Part shown: piece by piece, positions 1-5,521 of the stretch | Layout: every line of letters begins with the position of its first letter | Position numbering within the stretch: position 1 is the first letter of the stretch | Program-made: the position numbers and the translations under genes | Notes under the pieces: model-generated | The model's database searches: none | The model's input: the letters and a program-made list of their open reading frames with translations, nothing else | What the model was told of the DNA's origin: nothing | From: an uncultured Clostridia bacterium | GTDB lineage: Bacteria; Bacillota; Clostridia; Oscillospirales; Acutalibacteraceae | DNA length: 11,146 nt | Reading direction: 5' to 3' | Assembly (NCBI GenBank): GCA_946497265.1 | Contig: CAMMKL010000048.1 | Coordinates: forward strand, 1 to 11,146

Positions 1-31
1 GATTTGTACAAACAGCCCAAAATAACAACAA

Positions 32-74
32 AAAACCCCCGCACATTGCCCAATTGGGAATGTACGGGGGTTTT
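32..74 (-). terminator. Intrinsic terminator downstream of ppdK
   Basis: A 10-bp perfect outer stem pairs 32-41 with 65-74. An inner 5-bp stem (43-47 with 59-63) and a CCC/GGG top with an AATT loop follow after one mismatch and one bulged base. Read on the minus strand, the stem is followed by a T-rich tract over about 31-16 (TTTTTTGTTGTTATTTT pattern), as expected for factor-independent termination of ppdK transcripts. The plus-strand side also ends in TTTT, so it could act in both directions. Confidence 0.85.
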
Positions 75-79
75 GGCGA

Positions 80-181
80 TTAGATATAAACCTCCACGGT
101 CAAATCATGCCATTTTGACGGTTTTATGCCGTATCCATGGGATTTATAGAAGGTTTGCGCTTCATCAAATCCAATGGTGAA
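80..181 (-). pseudogene. Possible C-terminal remnant of a GNAT-type acetyltransferase
   Basis: The minus strand has an open frame ending in a TAA at 80-82 whose last ~34 codons read as protein: FTIGFDEAQTFYKSHGYGI, then WHDLTVEVYI at the end. A segment like FYKSHGY followed by a hydrophobic strand ending in VYI resembles the C-terminal helix-strand of GNAT N-acetyltransferases (known family pattern; the assignment is inference). The frame differs from that of ppdK, whose stop at 193-195 lies just upstream. It has no start codon or ribosome binding site of its own. GC is visibly lower than in ppdK. I read it as the surviving tail of a gene truncated by a rearrangement that brought ppdK next to it. 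It could also be a chance open frame. Confidence 0.35.
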
Positions 182-192
182 TGACAGAACTC

Positions 193-2835
193 TTACTTGC
201 GGGGGTTCTTGATAGCAGCCTGCGCGGCGGCAAGGCGGGCGATCGGCACACGGAACGGAGAGCAAGACACATAGTCAAGCCCTACATTGTGGCAGAATTC
301 CACGGAGGACGGGTCGCCGCCATGTTCGCCGCAGATGCCCAGATGGATGTCGGGACGGGTCGCGCGGCCCATCTCGGCGGCCATCTTGATCAGCTTGCCT
401 ACGCCGACCTGGTCGAGCCTGGCGAACGGATCGGATTCATAGATCTTATTCTCGTAGTAAGCATCCAGGAACTTACCGGCGTCGTCACGGCTGAAACCGA
501 AGGTCATCTGGGTCAGGTCGTTGGTACCAAAGCTGAAGAATTCGGCCTCGGTGGCGATCTGATCCGCAGTCAATGCGGCACGCGGGATTTCAATCATGGT
601 GCCCACATGGTAGGTCATCTCAACGCCCGCTTCGGCAATCAGCTTGTCGGCAGTGGCGGTCACCACATCTTTGACAAACTTCAACTCCTTGATCTCACCC
701 ACGAGCGGGATCATGATTTCGGGAACAATCTTATATTCCGGATGTTCTTTGTTGACCGCTATCGCCGCATTGATCACAGCGGTGGTCTGCATTTCGGCAA
801 TTTCGGGATAGGTCACCGCCAGGCGGCATCCACGATGGCCCATCATCGGGTTGAACTCATGCAGGGAAGCGATTACGCCCTTGAGCTCGTCCACGCTGAT
901 TCCCATCTCTCCGGCAATTTCCACGATGTCTTCTTCTTTCTGGGGAAGGAACTCGTGCAGCGGCGGGTCAAGGAAACGAACGGTCATCGGGCGGCCTTCC
1001 AGCACGCGGTACATTGCTTCAAAGTCTCCCTGCTGATAGGGCAGGATTTTCGCCAAGGCGGCCTTGCGGGCTTCCACAGTCTTGGCCACGATCATTTCGC
1101 GGATGGCCTTGATGCGCTCGCCCTCAAAGAACATGTGCTCGGTACGGCACAGGCCGATGCCCTGTGCGCCAAATTCCACTGCCTGCTTAGCATCGCGGGG
1201 GGTATCCGCGTTGGTACGGACAATCAGGTCTCTCCGGTCGTCGGCCCACTTCATGAAGCGGTCGAAATCGCCGGAAATGGAAGCTGCAACGGTCGGGATG
1301 GCCTCTCCGTAGATGTTACCGGTGCTGCCGTCGATGGAGATGTAATCGCCCTCCACGATGGTTTTTCCGCCCAGTTCAAACTTCTTGGCTTCTTCATCGA
1401 TCTTGATTTCGCCGCAGCCGGATACACAGCAGGCGCCCATACCGCGGGCAACCACGGCGGCGTGGGAGGTCATACCGCCGCGCACCGTCAGGATACCCTG
1501 GGCGGCAGCCATACCTTCGATATCTTCCGGAGAGGTTTCCAGGCGTACCAGAACCACCTTTTCACCATTCGCGGCCCAGTTTTTGGCGTCTTCTGCGGAG
1601 AACACCACTTTGCCGCAGGCGGCTCCGGGGGAAGCGGCCAGGCCCTTGCCGATCGGAGCGGCGGCCTTGAGCGCCTTGGCGTCAAACTGCGGGTGCAGCA
1701 GGGCGTCGAGCTGTTTGGGGTCTACGCGCAGCACAGCCTCTTCCTCGGTGATCATTCCTTCGTCTACCAGATCGACGGCGACCTTCAAAGCGGCGGCCGC
1801 AGTCCTCTTGCCGTTTCTGGTCTGGAGCATGTACAGCTTGCCGTTCTCAATGGTAAACTCCATGTCCTGCATATCTTTGTAATGGTTTTCCAAACGATTG
1901 GCAATGTCTGCAAACTGCTTGTATACTTCGGGCATTTCCTCAGCCAGCTTGCTGATTGGGGAAGGCGTGCGCACGCCGGCCACAACGTCTTCGCCTTGGG
2001 CGTTGATCAGGTATTCGCCGAACAGCGCCTTTTCGCCGGTGGCGGGGTCGCGGGTAAACGCAACGCCGGTGCCGGAATTTTCATTCAGGTTGCCGAATAC
2101 CATGGGCTGTACGTTAACGGCGGTACCCCAGCTGTATGGGATCTCGTTCATGCGGCGGTACACGTTCGCGCGGGGGTTATCCCAAGAACGGAACACAGCC
2201 TTTACCGCTTCCATGAGCTGTTCCTTCGGATCGGTCGGGAAATCGGCGCCCAGCTCTTTCTTGTAGTGCTCTTTGAAGAGAACCACGAGCTTCTTCATAT
2301 CATCGGTGGTAAGCTCAATATCCTGCTTGATGCCTCTTTCTTCCTTGACCTCGTCGATGATGACTTCAAAGGTCTTTTTGGAGACTTCCTTTACTACGTC
2401 GGAGAACATCTGGATAAAGCGGCGATAGGAGTCATATACGAAACGTTCGAACTTGGGGTCGGGGTTGCCTGCGATCATACCGGCTACCACGGTATCGTTA
2501 AGGCCCAGGTTCAGAATGGTATCCATCATACCGGGCATGGAAGCGCGCGCGCCGGAACGTACGGAAACCAAAAGCGGGTTCTTGGCGTCGCCAAACTTTT
2601 TGCCGTTAATCTCTTCGATCTTGGCGAGGTTTTCATAAATCTCCGCTTCAATTTCGGGAGCAATTTTTCTGCCGTCATCGTAATAACGGGTGCAAGCCTC
2701 GGTGGAAACCGTAAAGCCCTGCGGCACCGGCATGCCCAGATTTGTCATCTCAGCCAGGTTGGCGCCTTTTCCGCCGAGAAGCTCCCGCATGGAGCCGTTA
2801 CCCTCGGAGAAAAGGTATACGTACTTGTGTCCCAT
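193..2835 (-). CDS. ppdK: Pyruvate, phosphate dikinase
   Basis: An 880-residue protein that interconverts ATP, phosphate and pyruvate with AMP, pyrophosphate and PEP in the cytoplasm. In anaerobes it serves PPi-linked glycolysis or gluconeogenesis. The N-terminal nucleotide-binding (ATP-grasp) domain starts with the family signature KYVYLFSEG and GGKGANLAEM and carries SVRSGARASMPGMMDT. The central phosphohistidine domain has GGMTSHAAVVARGMG with the catalytic His at about residue 458, preceded by the Thr and Ser that are conserved in the family. The C-terminal PEP/pyruvate TIM barrel has GLCRTEHMF, GTNDLTQMTFGFSRDD and ICGEHGGDP with the active-site Cys at about residue 835. The length matches the usual 870-880 residues, and all key residues are present. 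The start is an ATG with TGGAGGT (2844-2850) eight bases upstream. It is transcribed alone, divergently from prs, and is followed by a hairpin terminator. Confidence 0.97.
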   Translation of the reverse strand: MGHKYVYLFSEGNGSMRELLGGKGANLAEMTNLGMPVPQGFTVSTEACTRYYDDGRKIAPEIEAEIYENLAKIEEINGKKFGDAKNPLLVSVRSGARASMPGMMDTILNLGLNDTVVAGMIAGNPDPKFERFVYDSYRRFIQMFSDVVKEVSKKTFEVIIDEVKEERGIKQDIELTTDDMKKLVVLFKEHYKKELGADFPTDPKEQLMEAVKAVFRSWDNPRANVYRRMNEIPYSWGTAVNVQPMVFGNLNENSGTGVAFTRDPATGEKALFGEYLINAQGEDVVAGVRTPSPISKLAEEMPEVYKQFADIANRLENHYKDMQDMEFTIENGKLYMLQTRNGKRTAAAALKVAVDLVDEGMITEEEAVLRVDPKQLDALLHPQFDAKALKAAAPIGKGLAASPGAACGKVVFSAEDAKNWAANGEKVVLVRLETSPEDIEGMAAAQGILTVRGGMTSHAAVVARGMGACCVSGCGEIKIDEEAKKFELGGKTIVEGDYISIDGSTGNIYGEAIPTVAASISGDFDRFMKWADDRRDLIVRTNADTPRDAKQAVEFGAQGIGLCRTEHMFFEGERIKAIREMIVAKTVEARKAALAKILPYQQGDFEAMYRVLEGRPMTVRFLDPPLHEFLPQKEEDIVEIAGEMGISVDELKGVIASLHEFNPMMGHRGCRLAVTYPEIAEMQTTAVINAAIAVNKEHPEYKIVPEIMIPLVGEIKELKFVKDVVTATADKLIAEAGVEMTYHVGTMIEIPRAALTADQIATEAEFFSFGTNDLTQMTFGFSRDDAGKFLDAYYENKIYESDPFARLDQVGVGKLIKMAAEMGRATRPDIHLGICGEHGGDPSSVEFCHNVGLDYVSCSPFRVPIARLAAAQAAIKNPRK

Positions 2836-2940
2836 TGGTATCTACCTCCAATTATTTTAGGCGTTCTTCTATCTTTCTCAGACGCCGTTTACGTGAATAG
2901 GCCTTTCTCACAATTCCATGAAAGATCAGGCCCTTTCCAT

Positions 2941-2969
2941 ATTATAGCAAAGAAAGCCCGTCTTTTCTA
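2941..2969 (-). promoter_or_regulatory. Probable sigma-A promoter of ppdK
   Basis: On the minus strand a perfect TATAAT (2941-2946) is preceded by TG one base upstream (extended -10). A weaker -35, TAGAAA (2964-2969), sits 17 bases away. Transcription would start near 2934, leaving a leader of about 100 bases before the ppdK ATG. The leader contains only a weak GGCGT/ACGCC pairing (2860-2864 with 2882-2886), and I recognise no riboswitch. Assigned by consensus match only. Confidence 0.6.
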
Positions 2970-3063
2970 TACTTTTTCTCTAACAAAACAAACTATTTTT
3001 GCCGATCCTTTATAGTAAAAACAATTAACTTTACCAAAACGGCGCTTTTTCAAACTTTTTCGC

Positions 3064-3091
3064 TTGAAAATTCACGCACTTATGAGATAAT
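3064..3091 (+). promoter_or_regulatory. Probable sigma-A promoter of prs
   Basis: TTGAAA (3064-3069) and GATAAT (3086-3091) are 16 bases apart. TG one base before the -10 gives an extended -10. The predicted start near 3098 leaves a leader of about 84 bases. A 7-bp inverted repeat, TTTTCAA (3047-3053) with TTGAAAA (3064-3070), overlaps the -35 box and could be an operator. That role is inference; it may simply reflect AT-rich sequence. The rest of the 2836-3181 gap is AT-rich and holds only this promoter, the divergent ppdK promoter and the leader hairpin. Confidence 0.6.
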
Positions 3092-3132
3092 AGAACTGTA
3101 TTTTCTGTTTCGTACGAATGCCGTCCAAAAAG

Positions 3133-3155
3133 CCGGCACGCAGCGCATGTGCCGG
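3133..3155 (+). promoter_or_regulatory. Leader hairpin just upstream of the prs ribosome binding site
   Basis: CCGGCAC (3133-3139) pairs perfectly with GTGCCGG (3149-3155) around a 9-base loop, and a G-T pair can extend it. It ends 11 bases before the AGGGGG ribosome binding site. No T-tract follows, so it is not a terminator. It may stabilise the mRNA or tune translation of prs (inference). Confidence 0.4.
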
Positions 3156-3181
3156 TAAATATATGCAGGGGGAATAATAAA

Positions 3182-4141
3182 ATGAATTTTCATGGCAAGG
3201 ACATCAAAATCTTCACCGCAAATTCCAACCGGCCTGTAGCAAAACAGATCGCAGACTGCATCGGGTTGCCTCTTGGAAAGGCCGACGTATCCACATTCAG
3301 CGACGGAGAGATCTCGGTTTCCCTTCATGAATCCGTGCGCGGCTCCGACTGCTTTATTGTGCAGTCTACCTGCCAGCCGGTCAACAACAACATCATGGAA
3401 CTGCTCATCATGATCGACGCCATGAAACGTGCCTCCGCCGCACGCATTACCGCCGTAATGCCCTATTTCGGTTATGCCCGGCAGGACCGCAAGGCCAAAG
3501 CCCGCGACCCGATTTCTGCAAAACTGGTGGCCGACCTGCTCACCACCGCCGGAGCCGACCGTGTACTAACCATGGATCTGCATGCCGCACAAATCCAAGG
3601 CTTTTTCAACATCCCGGTGGATCACCTGGTAGGTGCGCCGCTGCTCGCCACCTTTATGAAGGATAAGATCGGCGAAGCAAACGAAGACTATGTTGTCGTC
3701 TCCCCCGACCTTGGGTCGGTTACCCGCGCCAGAAACTTTGCCGCCCGCATCGGCTGCCCGCTGGCCATCATCGACAAACGCCGCCAGAAGGCCAATGTTT
3801 CTGAGGTAATGAACATCATCGGTGAGGTCAGAGGCAAAAAAGTAATTTTGGTTGACGACATGATCGACACCGCCGGCACCCTGTGCAACGCGGCCGCCGC
3901 CATCATCGAAAAGGGCGGCGCGACGGAAGTTTACGCCTGCGCAACCCACGGCGTGCTCTCCGGCCCGGCCATCGACCGCATCAAGGCAAGCCCCATCAAG
4001 GAGCTGATCCTGCTGGATACCGTCCCGCTACCGGAGGAAAAAATGTTGCCGAACATCACCATGCTCAACGTAGCGCCCGTCTTTGCAGAGGCGATCGCCA
4101 GAATCTACGATGATAAGCCGGTTTCCCCTATGTTCACCTGA
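3182..4141 (+). CDS. prs: Ribose-phosphate pyrophosphokinase (PRPP synthetase)
   Basis: A 319-residue class I PRPP synthetase, which transfers pyrophosphate from ATP to ribose 5-phosphate to give PRPP for purine, pyrimidine, NAD, His and Trp synthesis. Visible motifs in order are FSDGEISV near the N-terminus, the catalytic flexible loop YFGYARQDRKAKARDPIS around residues 95-112, and DLHAAQIQGFF with the metal/ATP-site Asp and His at 132-134. SPDLGSVTRAR and the KRR region follow, then the PRPP-binding loop VDDMIDTAGT at 224-233. The length is typical (about 315-320). I chose the ATG at 3182 because AGGGGG (3167-3172) lies nine bases upstream. An in-frame GTG at 3149 would add 11 unconserved residues and lies within the leader hairpin. 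It has its own promoter and terminator and is divergent from ppdK. It is followed by the multi-hairpin region rather than by ctc, its neighbour in Bacillus. Confidence 0.97.
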   Translation: MNFHGKDIKIFTANSNRPVAKQIADCIGLPLGKADVSTFSDGEISVSLHESVRGSDCFIVQSTCQPVNNNIMELLIMIDAMKRASAARITAVMPYFGYARQDRKAKARDPISAKLVADLLTTAGADRVLTMDLHAAQIQGFFNIPVDHLVGAPLLATFMKDKIGEANEDYVVVSPDLGSVTRARNFAARIGCPLAIIDKRRQKANVSEVMNIIGEVRGKKVILVDDMIDTAGTLCNAAAAIIEKGGATEVYACATHGVLSGPAIDRIKASPIKELILLDTVPLPEEKMLPNITMLNVAPVFAEAIARIYDDKPVSPMFT

Positions 4142-4179
4142 GTTTTTCCCTTAACGGTCTAAAATAGAATACCGGTTTG

Positions 4180-4210
4180 AAAAGGGCGGAGCATTTCCTT
4201 CGCCCTTTTT
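4180..4210 (+). terminator. Intrinsic terminator of prs
   Basis: A 12-bp stem pairs 4180-4191 with 4198-4209 (AAAAGGGCGGAG with CTTCGCCCTTTT, one G-T pair) around a 6-base loop. The descending arm ends in TTTTT (4206-4210). It lies 39 bases after the prs stop. This is a standard factor-independent terminator. Confidence 0.85.
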
Positions 4211-4234
4211 CACAGGCGGGGTGGTGCGTCCATC

Positions 4235-4265
4235 CCGCCGATTTGTCGTCGGCGGTTTCTTTTTT
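4235..4265 (+). terminator. Second terminator-like hairpin after prs
   Basis: CCGCCGA (4235-4241) pairs with TCGGCGG (4249-4255) around a 7-base loop and is followed by TTTCTTTTTT (4256-4265). Its ascending arm shares five bases with the descending arm of the preceding 10-bp hairpin (4215-4239), so the two cannot form together. It probably acts as a back-up terminator behind the one at 4180-4210. A switch is conceivable. Confidence 0.45.
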
Positions 4266-4679
4266 ATTTCTTTCCTTTAGGAAAGCACCTTGGTTCGGTT
4301 TCCCTTTTCCTTGTTGGAAACGAACGTTTCGTTATTGTAAGCGCCTCATGCCGGTGCGGGGCAGTAGCTTTCTGTACGGACAAAGCTACCAAAGAATCGC
4401 CCAAGGAAGAGCTGGATTCGCTCTCCCTTAGGAAACCCTCCTCATAAGCGCCCACGGGCGGGTCTACTACGCGGGCGTAGCGACGGCGAGGCCTCCGGCT
4501 GTGTGGCACGATAGCTGAGCTGTCCGCCCCTGCCCCTCTCCACTCGTGTTCTGCCCGTGCTTCGGTTACCCTCCCCGTCTATGTTTTGAACATCCAGCCA
4601 TAGGCTGGATGTTCCCTTCGGCGAACGAAAGTGAGCCGCCTAGGAGTTTCCAAAGGAGTAGCCTTTGGTCGTTGGGGGG

Positions 4680-4718
4680 GCCGGAGGGGAAATCGAAATC
4701 CCCTCCGGCGTCTTCTTT
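4680..4718 (+). terminator. Terminator-like hairpin upstream of pth
   Basis: A perfect 11-bp GC-rich stem pairs 4680-4690 with 4699-4709 around an 8-base loop, followed by an interrupted T-tract (TCTTCTTT, 4711-4718). On the plus strand it could stop transcription coming from the hairpin region before pth. The T-tract is imperfect, so the role is uncertain. On the minus strand the stem is followed by a run of C, so it would not terminate there. Confidence 0.35.
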
Positions 4719-4771
4719 CCCCCTTACTTCCACATGGAAGAAAGGGGCCCCGCACGGGTAGCGCATAAAAT

Positions 4772-4790
4772 AAAGGAGAGCTAATTCATT
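4772..4790 (+). promoter_or_regulatory. Orphan Shine-Dalgarno sequence followed by an ATT codon
   Basis: AAAGGAGAG (4772-4780) would position a start codon seven bases on, at an ATT (4788-4790). That codon is in frame with pth, with no stop between them and an in-frame TAA immediately before (4782-4784). No ATG, GTG or TTG lies at a usable distance in any frame. It could be a lost start codon or leader peptide, a very rare ATT start, or chance. The pth ATG at 4866 has a better ribosome binding site. Confidence 0.2.
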
Positions 4791-4865
4791 ACACCAGAGA
4801 TAGGAAACCGAAAAACCTTTCCCCCAAAAACAAAAAGCCCATTCGCAGAAAAAAGGAGGCCCTTC

Positions 4866-5495
4866 ATGTTTGATATCTTCAAAAAGCTGGAAGCCATAAA
4901 ATCAAATCCCCCCGCACCCGCCGGCCCGGTGGAATATCTGGTCGTCGGCTTGGGCAACCCCGGCCGCCAATACGAAGGCACCCGCCACAACGCGGGTTTT
5001 CTGGTTCTTGACAAGCTGGCAGAACAGCTCGGTGTGCACATCAGCCGTCTAAAATTCAAAGCTCTTACTGCCGACACTGAAATCGGCGGCAAACATGTGC
5101 TGCTCATCAAGCCGCAGACCTTCATGAATTTGAGCGGGCAAAGCGTACAGGAAGCGATGCGCTTCTACAAAATCCCCCCGGAGAAAACGATTATAATATT
5201 TGACGACATCTCTCTTCCCCCCGGCAGGCTGCGCATCCGGAAAAAAGGCAGCGACGGCGGGCATAACGGCATCAAAAATATCATTTATTTGAGCGGGAAG
5301 GATACCTTTCCCCGTATCAAGATGGGCGTCGGCGCAAAACCTCGCCCCGACTATAACCTTGCCGATTGGGTGCTCTCCCACTTTACCGAATCCGAATACC
5401 ATTCCCTGCTGGAAGCCGCCAAAAAAGCCTGTGAAGCCGTCCGACTGATGGTGGAGGGTAAAACCGATCAAGCGATGAACCAATTTAATTCATAA
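4866..5495 (+). CDS. pth: Peptidyl-tRNA hydrolase (bacterial Pth type)
   Basis: A 209-residue cytoplasmic enzyme that cleaves the ester bond of peptidyl-tRNA dropped by stalled ribosomes and recycles the tRNA. The domain begins at about residue 24 with YLVVGLGNPG (substrate-contacting Asn31). TRHNAGF follows with catalytic His41 (equivalent to E. coli His20), then KPQTFMNLSG with Asn88, FDDISLPPG with Asp113 (E. coli Asp93), and GGHNGIKNI with Asn134. About 20 residues (MFDIFKKLEAIKSNPPAPAG), Pro-rich towards the end, precede the domain and are absent from the E. coli enzyme. The start is supported by AGGAGG (4854-4859) six bases before the ATG. The mfd ATG follows 26 bases after the stop, so the two are probably co-transcribed, as in the Bacillus pth (spoVC)-mfd region. 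I see no convincing promoter close upstream; TAAAAT at 4766-4771 lacks a -35. Confidence 0.95.
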   Translation: MFDIFKKLEAIKSNPPAPAGPVEYLVVGLGNPGRQYEGTRHNAGFLVLDKLAEQLGVHISRLKFKALTADTEIGGKHVLLIKPQTFMNLSGQSVQEAMRFYKIPPEKTIIIFDDISLPPGRLRIRKKGSDGGHNGIKNIIYLSGKDTFPRIKMGVGAKPRPDYNLADWVLSHFTESEYHSLLEAAKKACEAVRLMVEGKTDQAMNQFNS

Positions 5496-5521
5496 ACAGT
5501 TACTTGCAAGTAGGAGCAGTT

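Larger units (their letters stand above)
4211..4765. repeat. Multi-hairpin intergenic element between prs and pth, function unknown
   Basis: About 550 bases with no credible gene but dense secondary structure. Stems that I can pair by eye are 4215-4224/4230-4239 (10 bp, one G-T), 4235-4241/4249-4255 (7 bp), 4270-4275/4280-4285 (6 bp) and 4364-4371/4382-4389 (8 bp). Further along are 4403-4412/4420-4429 (9 of 10), 4467-4471/4476-4480 (5 bp), 4588-4599/4603-4614 (12 bp perfect, 3-base loop) and 4650-4656/4662-4668 (7 bp). The last are 4680-4690/4699-4709 (11 bp perfect) and 4720-4731/4736-4747 (11 of 12). Open frames here (minus 4264-4509, plus 4546-4761) are Arg-, Pro- and Ser-rich, match no domain I know and lack ribosome binding sites. 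Such text resembles long dispersed intergenic repeats that I associate from memory with Ruminococcaceae genomes; I cannot confirm that here. Alternatives are a non-coding RNA or the decayed remains of a mobile element. The strand of action is unknown. Confidence 0.5.

Noticed and set aside
181..3015. A 944-codon open frame on the plus strand, antisense to the whole of ppdK.
   Set aside because: Its translation is rich in His, Gly, Phe and Val with no recognisable domain, and it exactly shadows a well-conserved gene. GC-biased codon use in ppdK explains the lack of stops.
3149..3181. GTG at 3149 as the prs start.
   Set aside because: It would add 11 unconserved residues, lies within a leader hairpin and ignores the well-placed AGGGGG before the ATG at 3182.
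4264..4509. An 81-codon minus-strand frame in the hairpin region.
   Set aside because: It starts at a GTG with no ribosome binding site, is rich in Arg and Ser, and runs through several stem-loops. It is more likely structural DNA/RNA than coding, though similar hypothetical proteins may be annotated elsewhere.
4546..4761. A 71-codon plus-strand frame in the hairpin region.
   Set aside because: It lacks a ribosome binding site, has a composition driven by GC-rich palindromes, and matches no family I recognise.
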